Source: Deltaproteobacteria bacterium (lineage in GTDB: Bacteria; Desulfobacterota; GWC2-55-46; DRQE01). Taken from it: 15,339 nucleotides of DNA. The first letter of the stretch is position 1. The number at the start of each line of letters is the position of its first letter. Made by a program: the position numbers and the translations under genes. Under the pieces are notes generated by a model that saw only the letters and a program-made list of their open reading frames with translations, did no database searches and was not told the DNA's origin. Location: positions 1-15,339 of the forward strand of contig DAOVKH010000008.1 of NCBI GenBank assembly GCA_030631875.1, read 5' to 3'. This document shows positions 1 through 7,498 of this stretch, piece after piece.

Positions 1-1
1 A

Positions 2-841
2 AAGTACCCTGAGGTAAGGTTCACCGATTCATTCGACGAAGTTCTCGCAAACGGCGAGATAAAGGCCGTCGCCTTGGCAACACCTGCCGTAACGCACTTC
101 GATATGGCACGGCGTGCCATTATGGCAGGCAAGGACGTATTCGTGGAAAAACCCTTGTCCCTTACGGTAGAAGACGGCACAAAGCTAAACGCAATCGCCA
201 AAGAGAACGGGCGTATCATAATGGTCGGTCACATACTCCAGTACCACACGGCCGTCATAAAGCTTAAAGAACTCATAGACAATGGCACGCTCGGCGATAT
301 TGAGTACATCTACTCAAACCGCCTGAATATCGGCAAGCTCCGCACAGAAGAGAATATACTCTGGAGCTTCGCCCCGCACGACATATCGGTAATACTCATG
401 CTCCTCGGTAAAGAACCAACGACGGTCTCTGCGAGCGGTAGTGCATCCCTGACAGAAGGCATCTACGATACCACGATGACGACACTCGAATTTGAAGGCA
501 ACGTAAAGGGACACATATTCGTAAGCTGGCTACATCCCTTTAAGGAACAGAAGCTCGTCGTAATAGGAAAGAAGGCCATGGCCGTCTTCGATGATATAAT
601 TGAAGAGAAACTACTCCTATACCCGCACAAGATTGAATGGCAGGAGGGCAACATCCCTGTCGCGCGTAAAGCAGAGCATGAGGTAGTAGAGGTAACGGCA
701 GGAGAACCGCTACGCGCTGAACTCGAAGAATTCGCCATATGCAGAGCCGAGGGACGCACGCCAAAGACCAATGGCGAAGAAGGGCTTCGTGTGCTAAAGG
801 TTCTTGAGGCCGCCGAAAAGAGTATTGCTGAAGGGAAATGA
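2..841 (+). CDS. Gfo/Idh/MocA family oxidoreductase, WbpB/WlbA type (5'-truncated by window edge)
   Basis: Likely an NAD(P)-dependent sugar-nucleotide 3-oxidase acting in the cytoplasm on UDP-GlcNAcA, the second step toward UDP-2,3-diacetamido-2,3-dideoxyglucuronate. The frame is open from base 2, so the true start and most of the N-terminal Rossmann nucleotide-binding motif lie outside the window; the in-frame TTG at 74 is internal, since sensible family sequence (KYPEVRFTDSFDEVL) precedes it. Visible family marks are the VFVEKPLSL segment with the EKP lysine motif, the VGHILQYH segment, and APHDISVI with the catalytic-type histidine. It ends three bases before an acetyltransferase, followed by an aminotransferase, the same set as wbpB-wbpD-wbpE of Pseudomonas and wlbA-B-C of Bordetella; this order supports the WbpB/WlbA subtype over a generic dehydrogenase. 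The exact substrate is inferred from context. Confidence 0.88.
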   Translation, partial: KYPEVRFTDSFDEVLANGEIKAVALATPAVTHFDMARRAIMAGKDVFVEKPLSLTVEDGTKLNAIAKENGRIIMVGHILQYHTAVIKLKELIDNGTLGDIEYIYSNRLNIGKLRTEENILWSFAPHDISVILMLLGKEPTTVSASGSASLTEGIYDTTMTTLEFEGNVKGHIFVSWLHPFKEQKLVVIGKKAMAVFDDIIEEKLLLYPHKIEWQEGNIPVARKAEHEVVEVTAGEPLRAELEEFAICRAEGRTPKTNGEEGLRVLKVLEAAEKSIAEGK

Positions 842-844
842 CCT

Positions 845-1432
845 ATGAGTGATGAAAAAGACTACTTCGTAGACGAGACCTCTGTCGTCGACCCTGGTGC
901 AACCATCGGAGCCGAGACGAAGATATGGCACTTCTCGCATATCCTGAATGGTACTACCATAGGCAAAGGGTGCGTCATAGCCCAGAACGTAATGATAGGC
1001 CCCGACGTTACAATAGGCGACGGATGCAAGGTTCAAAACAACGTCTCTATATATAAGGGTGTTACCTTAGAAGAAGACGTATTCTGCGGTCCGTCGTGCG
1101 TCTTTACAAATGTAATGAACCCGCGTGCATTCATAGAACGCAAGGACGAGTTCAGAGAAACGCTCGTTAAACGCGGCGCTACGATAGGCGCTAACGTAAC
1201 TATCATCTGCGGCAATACTATAGGACGCTTCGCTCTTATAGGGGCAGGAGCCGTCGTAACGGCAGACGTACCAAACCACGCCATAGTCGTAGGCACACCG
1301 GCGCGCGTTACGGGATGGGTCTGCGAGTGCGGCGTAAAGCTTACATTCAAGAACGACCACGCCACCTGCGCTGAGTGCGAAAAGAGTTACTCCAAGAGAG
1401 GCGACTACATAACAAGGGAGCGTACTGCGTAA
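845..1432 (+). CDS. Left-handed beta-helix N-acetyltransferase, WbpD/WlbB type
   Basis: Predicted to transfer acetyl from acetyl-CoA to the 3-amino group of UDP-2-acetamido-3-amino-2,3-dideoxyglucuronate. The 195-residue protein consists largely of isoleucine-patch hexapeptide repeats (TIGAET, TIGKGC, TIGDGC, TIGANV, TIGRFA, residues about 20-135), typical of the LbetaH fold that works as a trimer. The segment NPRAF (92-96) and the end VVGTPARVTGW (148-158) fit the WbpD/WlbB group. After the helix, residues 160-178 carry C160-x-C162 and C175-x-x-C178, a likely small zinc-ribbon-like tail. AAGGG at 831-835 lies nine bases before the ATG, supporting this start. It starts three bases after the oxidase and its stop overlaps the next ATG by one base (TAATG), suggesting translational coupling. 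Confidence 0.9.
   Translation: MSDEKDYFVDETSVVDPGATIGAETKIWHFSHILNGTTIGKGCVIAQNVMIGPDVTIGDGCKVQNNVSIYKGVTLEEDVFCGPSCVFTNVMNPRAFIERKDEFRETLVKRGATIGANVTIICGNTIGRFALIGAGAVVTADVPNHAIVVGTPARVTGWVCECGVKLTFKNDHATCAECEKSYSKRGDYITRERTA
1414..1420 (+). promoter_or_regulatory. Shine-Dalgarno that sets the aminotransferase start
   Basis: AAGGGAG, eleven bases before ATG 1432. It supports starting the aminotransferase at 1432 rather than at the in-frame upstream codon at 1375, which lies well inside the acetyltransferase gene and would add 19 residues not expected for the family. Confidence 0.6.
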
Positions 1433-2529
1433 TGAACGTACCTATACTAAATCTAAAAAGACAATACGAATCAATAAAAGACGAGCTTACCGAAGCGATG
1501 AACTCGGTACTTGAAGCTCAGAACTTCATACTCGGCGCGCAGGTCAAAGAACTCGAAACCGATATCGCAAAGTACACGGGTGCAAAGTACGCAATAGGTG
1601 TAGGCTCAGGTACGGACGCCCTGCTCCTTGCCATGAAGGCCGCAGGCATTGGCCCCGGAGATGAGGTAATTACCACACCATTTACATTCGTAGCCACGGC
1701 AGACACAATACTCCTGACGGGTGCTACCCCTGTATTCGTAGACGTAGACCCGAAGACCTTCAACATGGACGCACGCCTCGTAAGGGAGGCCGTCACAGAG
1801 AAGACGCGCGCCATAGTTCCGGTGCACCTATACGGACAGTCGGTCGACATGGACGAGATAATGAATATCGCAAGAGAAAATAATCTCGCTGTAATAGAAG
1901 ACGTAGCTCAGGCCATCGGAGGCAAATGGAACGGGCAAGGCTTAGGATCAATAGGGACGGCCGGATGCCTTAGCTTCTTCCCGTCAAAGAACCTCGGATG
2001 CTTTGGTGACGGCGGCATGATAGTAACGAACGACGACAAGTTGGCCGAGGTTGCCGGAATGCTGAGAAAGCACGGCGGCAAGGATAAATATAACGTAGAC
2101 ATACTTGGCCACAACAGCAGGCTCGACACACTCCAGGCGGCAGTACTTATCGTAAAGCTCAAGTACTTAGACGAATGGAACAGAGGCAGGCAACAGCTCG
2201 CACGCGCCTACAACGATGCCTTTGACGGCGTAGAAGGTATAACAACGCCAATAAAGGATGGCCGCGCCGAGCACATCTACCACCAATACACCATACGCAC
2301 GACAAAGAGAGACGAGCTTCAGGCTCACTTAAAGGCCGAGGGCGTAGGCTCAATGGTCTACTACCCGGTGGCACTACATAAGCAGAAGTTATTTAACGAT
2401 ACGGCACGCATTCACGGTAACCTCACGGAAGCCGAACGCGCGACAGAAGAGGTCCTCTCGCTCCCGATAGACCCCTTGCAGAGCGAAGACGAGACGGCCT
2501 ATGTAATCGAGAAGGTAAAGGGGTTTTAA
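1432..2529 (+). CDS. DegT/DnrJ/EryC1/StrS aminotransferase, WbpE/WlbC type
   Basis: PLP-dependent sugar-nucleotide aminotransferase, 365 residues, the usual length for the family. In the WbpE/WlbC role it aminates the 3-keto group made by the oxidase, using glutamate. The start NVPILNLKRQY is a classic family N-terminus. GVGSGTDALLLA (56-67) binds the PLP phosphate, EDVAQAIGG (156-164) contains the aspartate that pairs with the pyridine nitrogen, and SFFPSKNLG (181-189) carries the probable Schiff-base lysine K186. HGGKDKY and HNSRLDTLQAA further on are also typical. The ATG overlaps the acetyltransferase stop by one base. The three enzymes are contiguous, so a shared pathway is very likely; the sugar stereochemistry cannot be read from sequence alone. 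Confidence 0.93.
   Translation: MNVPILNLKRQYESIKDELTEAMNSVLEAQNFILGAQVKELETDIAKYTGAKYAIGVGSGTDALLLAMKAAGIGPGDEVITTPFTFVATADTILLTGATPVFVDVDPKTFNMDARLVREAVTEKTRAIVPVHLYGQSVDMDEIMNIARENNLAVIEDVAQAIGGKWNGQGLGSIGTAGCLSFFPSKNLGCFGDGGMIVTNDDKLAEVAGMLRKHGGKDKYNVDILGHNSRLDTLQAAVLIVKLKYLDEWNRGRQQLARAYNDAFDGVEGITTPIKDGRAEHIYHQYTIRTTKRDELQAHLKAEGVGSMVYYPVALHKQKLFNDTARIHGNLTEAERATEEVLSLPIDPLQSEDETAYVIEKVKGF
2517..2523 (+). promoter_or_regulatory. Shine-Dalgarno supporting a TTG start
   Basis: AAAGGGG, embedded in the end of the aminotransferase gene, eight bases before TTG 2532. Its spacing favours the TTG over the in-frame ATG at 2562, which has no comparable site. Confidence 0.5.
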
Positions 2530-2531
2530 AA

Positions 2532-3473
2532 TTGGCCGCAAAAAGAACTATAGATATCTCTATGCCAAATTTGGCATTTCCCGAACGGCTGACTATAGAG
2601 CTTACGAACGACTGTAACCTGGTATGCACAATGTGTCCGCGCATGGAGATGAGCAAGAACCTCGGCTACATGGACGTTGAACTCTATAAGAAGATTATAG
2701 ACGAAGCCTCAAGATATACGGCGCAGACGCCCATAACGCTCGTGCCGTTCTTTAGGGGCGAATCCCTCATGCACCCTAACTTCTTTGAGATGATAGAGCT
2801 GGCAAAGAGAGCGGGCCTTAAGCCCATACAGCTTACGACCAATGCCATGCTCTTAACGGAAGAGCTCTCAAATAAGTTAATAAGAGCAGAGATAGACTTC
2901 ATATCCTTTAGCGTAGACGTACTCGGCGAAGAAGCTTATAAGAGAGTTCGTCTTGGCGGAGACTACAAATTGGTCATGAGCAATATAGACAAATTTTTGG
3001 AGATGCGGGTAGCTCTCGGAAGCAAACTTCCCGAAGTTCAGGTCTCCACAGTTGAGACGGAAGAAAACACAGAGTCTCTAAGTGAATTTATAGATTACTG
3101 GCAAGAAAAGGTAGACCGTGTGCGCGTATACCCTGAGCACTCGACCGACGGAAGCTTCGGAAGCCTTACCGGTTACGAGCTCCCAATATTCGACAAAAGA
3201 CTTCCGTGCAGAAAGGTCTTCACCGACATGGTCGTCTACTGGAACGGAGACGTTGCCGTCTGTAACCACGACTGGGGAAGAAAAGAATTCATAGGTAACG
3301 TAAAGGACAATACCCTCGCCGAGATATGGACGGGCGACAAATATAAAGAAATTCGCACGCGTCACATGGCAGGCACGCTCGACGACGACCCGACATGCGC
3401 GCACTGCGACCACTGGAAGATGTACTACACAGACGAAGGACGCATCGGAAAACTCATTAAAAAAGGTGCGTAG
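2532..3473 (+). CDS. Radical SAM/SPASM-domain protein of unknown substrate
   Basis: Iron-sulfur enzyme of 313 residues that should generate a 5'-deoxyadenosyl radical. The N-terminal signature is C28-x3-C32-x2-C35 within LTNDCNLVCTMCPR. A TIM-barrel core with FRGESLMHPNF (about 74-84) follows; this replaces the GGEPLLHP-like motif of many relatives. The C-terminal part is SPASM-like: C226, WNGDVAVC ending at C244, IGNVKDNTLAEIW (254-266) and C289-x2-C292, enough to bind one extra cluster. The start is a TTG with a good ribosome site; ATG 2562 would shorten it by ten residues and is the alternative. It begins two bases after the aminotransferase stop. Such proteins are seen in glycan loci, but the reaction is not known to me; epimerization or oxidation of a sugar carbon is only a guess. 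Confidence 0.88.
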   Translation: MAAKRTIDISMPNLAFPERLTIELTNDCNLVCTMCPRMEMSKNLGYMDVELYKKIIDEASRYTAQTPITLVPFFRGESLMHPNFFEMIELAKRAGLKPIQLTTNAMLLTEELSNKLIRAEIDFISFSVDVLGEEAYKRVRLGGDYKLVMSNIDKFLEMRVALGSKLPEVQVSTVETEENTESLSEFIDYWQEKVDRVRVYPEHSTDGSFGSLTGYELPIFDKRLPCRKVFTDMVVYWNGDVAVCNHDWGRKEFIGNVKDNTLAEIWTGDKYKEIRTRHMAGTLDDDPTCAHCDHWKMYYTDEGRIGKLIKKGA

Positions 3474-3480
3474 GATTACA

Positions 3481-3588
3481 ATGACTATACCGATAACAAA
3501 ACCTTCATTCGATGATAAAGAGCTGGCATCCGTAACCTCTGTCGATCTTACTTATCTCATAGAAAATATCAAGAAAGAAGTAAGCTAA
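3481..3588 (+). pseudogene. 35-codon remnant of a DegT-type aminotransferase (both ends retained)
   Basis: A short intact frame, ATG 3481 to TAA 3588. Residues 1-18 (MTIPITKPSFDDKELASV) look like the N-terminus of DegT/DnrJ/EryC1 sugar aminotransferases, where 'IP.TKP.FD..EL..V' is typical. Residues 19-35 (TSVDLTYLIENIKKEVS) look like the extreme C-terminus of the same family; compare TAYVIEKVKGF at the end of the aminotransferase at 2529. The whole PLP-binding core, including the lysine region, is absent. The simplest reading is an in-frame deletion of about 330 codons. TAGGA at 3471-3475 is a plausible ribosome site, and the stop overlaps the AsnB start codon (TAATG), so the remnant may survive because it still couples translation into AsnB. 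Family assignment is from motif resemblance over short stretches. Confidence 0.6.
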
Positions 3589-5462
3589 TGTGCGGAATAG
3601 CAGGGATAGTAAATTTTACAGGTAAAGGCCCCGAAGGCGCAGTCATTCAACGGATGACCGATGCCATCGCTCACCGCGGCCCTGACGGCGAAGGTCACTT
3701 TATAGACGGCCCCGTTGCGCTCGGACACCGGCGCCTTGCCATAATAGACTTAAGCGAAGCCGCCGCACAACCAATGAAGAACGACGACGGCTCGGTCGTC
3801 ATATCCTATAATGGAGAGACATATAACTTTAAAGAGTTGAGAAAAGAACTCGAAAAAAAGGGTCGACGCTTCCGCTCCAATAGTGATACAGAGGTCATCA
3901 TCCGCGGCTACGAAGAGTGGGGCATAGAGGTCGTAGAGAAACTGAACGGAATATTTGCCTTTGCACTATGGGACAATAAAAGACGTACACTCTTCCTATG
4001 CAGAGACCGCTACGGGGTAAAGCCGCTCTACTACCATAAGAGCGGCAACACACTGATATTCGCGAGTGAAGTTAAGGGGCTCTTAGAGCACCCCTCGCTC
4101 AAGGTAAAGGTCGACAACTCGGCACTCCTTGAGTACTTTACATTTCAAAACATATTCACCGACAGGACTCTCTTTGACGGCGTAAAGCTTCTCCCCGCAG
4201 GGCATATCGCTACGATAGAGATGAAGAGCGGTGAGATGACACTTCGTCAATACTGGGACTACGACTTCCGTGAGCCGAGTGAGGCGCGCGATATGCGGGA
4301 GTACGAAGAAGAGCTCGACCGACTATTCAGCCAAGCCGTAAAGAGGCAGCTAATGAGCGACGTGCCCGTCGGGGCATACCTGAGCGGCGGCATGGACTCG
4401 GGCTCTATAACGGCCGTTGCCGCCGGTGAGATTCCGCACCTGGCCTCCTTTACAGGCGGCTTCGACCTATCGTCGGCCTCGGGCATAGAACTCGGCTTTG
4501 ACGAAAGGAAACGCGCCGAGGCATTGTCGTATAGATTCAAGACAGAACTATATGAGGTCGTAATGAAGGCCGGCGACATGGAACGCGTCATGGGAGAGCT
4601 TACGTGGCACTTAGAAGACCTTCGCGTCGGTCAGTCGTACCCGAACTACTACGTATCACGCCTTGCGAGTAAGTTCGTAAAGGTAGTCCTCGCCGGAACG
4701 GGCGGCGACGAGCTATTCGCAGGATACCCGTGGAGGTACTACCACACGGCAGAGAACCAGCACTTCGACGACTATGTAGAGAAGTACTACCGATACTGGC
4801 AAAGACTCGTCCCCAATAGGACGATAAGCAAGCTATTCACCGACAACGTATGGGGCTCAGTCAAAGACCTGCAGACGATAAATATCTTCAGAGAGGTCGC
4901 CTCCCATGATACCGAAGATATCAGCACGCCCGAAGAGTATATAAACCGCTCGCTATACTTTGAGGCAAAGACATTCATGCACGGCTTACTTCTCGTAGAA
5001 GACAAACTCAGTATGGCGCACGGCCTGGAGCTTCGAGTGCCATTTCTCGATAACGACCTCATGGACTTCGCCATGAAACTTCCCATAAGGACGAAGCTCA
5101 GAGATATCGACAAGATAGTCAAGGTAGATGAGAACTCACCCGGACCAAAGAAAAAACTCTACTTTGAAAAGACGAATGACGGTAAAATTATACTACGCAA
5201 CATATTAAAGAAGTACCTGCCCGAAGAGTACGTCTCGGGCGTAAAGCAGGGCTTCAGCGCGCCGGACGCGAGCTGGTTCAGGGGCGACAGCATCGATTAC
5301 GTAAAAGAACTGCTTTACTCCAAAGACGCGCGCATCTATGATTACCTGCGCCACGATACGGTTACGGACTTGGTAGGCGAACACCTGAGCGGCAAACAAA
5401 ACCGCAGACTGCTCATCTGGTCGCTCATAAGCTTTGAGTGGTGGCTAAAAAAATTTACTTAA
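3588..5462 (+). CDS. AsnB-like glutamine-hydrolysing amidotransferase
   Basis: Asparagine-synthetase family protein, 624 residues, full length. The N-terminal class II glutaminase domain has the exposed nucleophile C2 (MCGIAGIVNF), the glutamine-site elements HRRLAIIDLS (R49), YNGETYN (74-80) and SNSDTEV (97-103). The C-terminal ATP-pyrophosphatase domain has the PP-loop LSGGMDSGS (265-273), followed by AGTGGDELFAGY. The PP-loop reads SGGMDSG rather than the commoner SGGxDSS. In glycan loci such enzymes (for example WbpS in Pseudomonas aeruginosa) are proposed to amidate uronic acids, making uronamides, rather than to make asparagine. The uronic acid enzymes just upstream favour that role, which is inference. 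The start overlaps the stop of the preceding remnant. A second AsnB-like gene begins at 14504. Confidence 0.93.
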   Translation: MCGIAGIVNFTGKGPEGAVIQRMTDAIAHRGPDGEGHFIDGPVALGHRRLAIIDLSEAAAQPMKNDDGSVVISYNGETYNFKELRKELEKKGRRFRSNSDTEVIIRGYEEWGIEVVEKLNGIFAFALWDNKRRTLFLCRDRYGVKPLYYHKSGNTLIFASEVKGLLEHPSLKVKVDNSALLEYFTFQNIFTDRTLFDGVKLLPAGHIATIEMKSGEMTLRQYWDYDFREPSEARDMREYEEELDRLFSQAVKRQLMSDVPVGAYLSGGMDSGSITAVAAGEIPHLASFTGGFDLSSASGIELGFDERKRAEALSYRFKTELYEVVMKAGDMERVMGELTWHLEDLRVGQSYPNYYVSRLASKFVKVVLAGTGGDELFAGYPWRYYHTAENQHFDDYVEKYYRYWQRLVPNRTISKLFTDNVWGSVKDLQTINIFREVASHDTEDISTPEEYINRSLYFEAKTFMHGLLLVEDKLSMAHGLELRVPFLDNDLMDFAMKLPIRTKLRDIDKIVKVDENSPGPKKKLYFEKTNDGKIILRNILKKYLPEEYVSGVKQGFSAPDASWFRGDSIDYVKELLYSKDARIYDYLRHDTVTDLVGEHLSGKQNRRLLIWSLISFEWWLKKFT

Positions 5463-5481
5463 CAAGGAAAGGTCGCGTAAT

Positions 5482-6543
5482 ATGTCTAACTTAGATTGGT
5501 TCATTGACCCAAAAACAAAAAAGGCGCTCTCTTACAACCAAGAGAGTGCCTCCGTTGACACAGCCGACGGTAAAATAAGCTACCCTGTCATAAACGGAGT
5601 ACCGCGTTTTGTATCTCCTGAGCTCTATAAAGAGGCTCATGAAGTCTCCACAGACGAAGTACGGACCGGTCGTTCCTTCGGAGATAAGTGGCGCGAATCA
5701 CGCTACGAATTCCTTGGCTCAGAAGAAGCCGACCGCGCTGCTCTTGAAGAGCATTTTATTGCAATCCTTGGATGCACTTCAGCAAAAGAACTACACGAAC
5801 TCCTCAATGGAGCCACATCCACTTTAAATGGCGGATGCGGGGTCGCATGGAATGAATACCTCTTTAACATAAACCTAAACGCGCAAAGACACTGCGTAGA
5901 TTTAAGCCTATCCGTTGAGACGGCACGCACCCTAACAAAAGATTTAGACAACATTACCGTTTCGCAGGCCTCAGTATTGGAGCTACCCTACCCTGATGAA
6001 ACATTCGACATAGCCTATTCATGCGGAGTAGTTCATCACACCCCGGATCCAAAAGGTGCCGTGCTGGAGATAGGAAGAACCGTCAAAGCAGGCGGCCTGC
6101 TCGGCATATATATCTATAATATAAAACCCTTCATAAGGGAGCTCTCGGACAAAGAGATCCGTAAAAAAACTACAACAATGAGCTACGATGAGTGTATGGA
6201 TTTTTCAAAGAAGATGACGATGCTAGGGAAAGCATTTAAAGATATCAATGCCAAGATAACAATAGAAGAAGATATCGATCTTATCGGAATGAAAAAGGGA
6301 GAATACGACCTTCAAAAATTCGTATACGATCACTTCATAAAGTGTTGGTACAACCCCAAGCAAGACGATAAATACGCAGACCTGGTTAATCAGGATTGGT
6401 ATCATCCGCACTACGCCAGTCACCATACAAAAGAAGAGGTCTTTGCCTGGTTTGAAGAGGCCGGGTTTTCCAAGATAAAGTGTCTACAGCCTTCAGGCTG
6501 GGAGCACAGCGGCTACTACATATCAGGGAAAAAATGCAAATAA
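5482..6543 (+). CDS. SAM-dependent methyltransferase with Trm112-like N-terminal segment
   Basis: Class I methyltransferase, 353 residues. Residues 5-45 (FIDPKTKKALSY ... ISYPVINGVPRFV) resemble the Trm112p-like domain often fused to such enzymes, but the usual zinc-binding cysteines are missing. SAM-binding motif I is NGGCGVAWN (116-124), with an acidic residue near D140. The segment ASVLELPYPDETFDIAYS followed by GVVHHTPDP (about 163-190) is the classic motif IV/post region of the Methyltransf_11 group. The target, an O, N or C position on a sugar or a lipid-linked intermediate, cannot be told. AAGGAAAGG at 5464-5472, nine bases before ATG 5482, supports the start. It follows AsnB by 19 bases and precedes a 112-base gap. 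Confidence 0.88.
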   Translation: MSNLDWFIDPKTKKALSYNQESASVDTADGKISYPVINGVPRFVSPELYKEAHEVSTDEVRTGRSFGDKWRESRYEFLGSEEADRAALEEHFIAILGCTSAKELHELLNGATSTLNGGCGVAWNEYLFNINLNAQRHCVDLSLSVETARTLTKDLDNITVSQASVLELPYPDETFDIAYSCGVVHHTPDPKGAVLEIGRTVKAGGLLGIYIYNIKPFIRELSDKEIRKKTTTMSYDECMDFSKKMTMLGKAFKDINAKITIEEDIDLIGMKKGEYDLQKFVYDHFIKCWYNPKQDDKYADLVNQDWYHPHYASHHTKEEVFAWFEEAGFSKIKCLQPSGWEHSGYYISGKKCK

Positions 6544-6655
6544 TCGGCGGACATGCAGAGAATCTCCGTACCACTGAGAATAAACTTTTATCACCGGTAT
6601 AAGGTCATAGCGGTGTGACTATATTCCGTGGCTGTAGACGGCATTGGAGTTTAAT
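6544..6655 (+). other. Intergenic gap with no assigned gene
   Basis: This 112-base stretch is one of only two sizeable gaps in the cluster. It contains a 21-codon frame (ATG 6553 to TGA 6618) that matches no family I recognise, and a weak inverted repeat CACCG/CGGTG (6592-6596, 6611-6615) with a 14-base loop and no T-run, so it is not a convincing terminator. No clear -35/-10 pair is visible. GGAG at 6646-6649 serves the next gene. It may be an internal regulatory region or a joint between modules. Confidence 0.3.
6646..6649 (+). promoter_or_regulatory. Shine-Dalgarno that sets the SDR start
   Basis: GGAG, six bases before ATG 6656. An in-frame TTG at 6644 overlaps this site, so the TTG cannot use it; translation from 6656 gives MKNILITGSKG, the expected extended-SDR N-terminus. 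Confidence 0.6.
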
Positions 6656-7498
6656 ATGAAAAACATTTTAATTACGGGATCGAAGGGGCATATAGGCTCC
6701 AACCTGGTCCAAGCGTTGAAGGCCGAAGGAGACTGTCATATCTTTGAGGCTACACGTGAAAACGGCTGTGACTTAGAAGAAAAAGGATGGGTTAATAATA
6801 TCCCTGACGGACACTACGATGTGGTGATTGACTTGGCTCAATCCAGACGCTATAGAGACTTCCCTGAAGGGAACGAAGATGTCTTCGCCGTAAATATACG
6901 ATCAACCTTTGAACTACTTGAGTGGAGCCGCATCCGCGGCGTAAAAAGATTCGTCTTTGCCTCCACCGGCATTGTATATGAGAACCAACATGGACGAAAA
7001 CTCAACGAGACGGATCCATGCCTGCCACGATCCTTGTACGCGGCCTCTAAGCTTTGCGCAGAACACCTTATCAGGCAATACGCCGATTTCTTTCAGGTAG
7101 TCATAATGAGGATATTCGGCGTATACGGTCCGAGCCAAAGCGGCAATATCATACCATCCATGATCCAACGCGTACGAAACGGGGAAGAGATCTATCTGGC
7201 AGGGAATAAAGGTTTCTTCACAACCCCAATATTCATATCGGACTGTATCAAAGCTATCAGCAAAGTGGCTCTCGACCAACTGGATACCCGAGAACTTATT
7301 TTTAATCTTACAGGCAACGAAGTTCTGAGCCTTGCCGAAATAGTCAATATTATTTCAAAGGCACTCAACACCAAGGCGAATATCGTGGTAACAGAAGAAG
7401 AGCCTCAGTGGGTATGCGGAGATAACACGCTTATGCGGACCTTTTACCGCCCAGAGATACCTTTTGCCCTCGGACTGGAGAAGACACTAAATGGATAG
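6656..7498 (+). CDS. NAD-dependent epimerase/dehydratase (extended SDR)
   Basis: Sugar-nucleotide epimerase, dehydratase or reductase, 280 residues. The Rossmann motif is G8-x2-G11-x2-G14 in ITGSKGHIGSNL. The catalytic set is visible: FASTGIVYE (101-109) with the serine, and Y128-x3-K132 in SLYAASK. RIFGVYGPS (152-160) is also typical of the NAD-dependent epimerase group. The protein is somewhat shorter than the common 300-330 residues; it stops at GLEKTLNG, where relatives usually continue for a short helix. The next gene starts eight bases before its end. Overlap with a deacetylase-like gene suggests the two proteins act on the same sugar or intermediate. The substrate is unknown. Confidence 0.9.
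   Translation: MKNILITGSKGHIGSNLVQALKAEGDCHIFEATRENGCDLEEKGWVNNIPDGHYDVVIDLAQSRRYRDFPEGNEDVFAVNIRSTFELLEWSRIRGVKRFVFASTGIVYENQHGRKLNETDPCLPRSLYAASKLCAEHLIRQYADFFQVVIMRIFGVYGPSQSGNIIPSMIQRVRNGEEIYLAGNKGFFTTPIFISDCIKAISKVALDQLDTRELIFNLTGNEVLSLAEIVNIISKALNTKANIVVTEEEPQWVCGDNTLMRTFYRPEIPFALGLEKTLNG

Noticed and set aside
74..841. Reading the first oxidoreductase as starting at TTG 74
   Set aside because: The frame is open to base 2 and the upstream codons give family-like sequence, so the gene is truncated by the window edge, not short.
1375..1431. 19-residue N-terminal extension of the aminotransferase
   Set aside because: It lies inside the acetyltransferase gene; ATG 1432 has a Shine-Dalgarno and gives the normal family N-terminus.
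6592..6615. Inverted repeat CACCG/CGGTG as a terminator
   Set aside because: Stem of five pairs, 14-base loop and no following T-run; too weak.
6553..6618. 21-codon ORF in the 6544-6655 gap
   Set aside because: Only a weak GGCGG upstream and no recognisable family; could occur by chance.
6914..7279. Minus-strand open frame of 121 codons inside the SDR gene
   Set aside because: It sits wholly opposite a well-supported gene, shows no recognisable domain, and similar antisense frames occur opposite many genes here.
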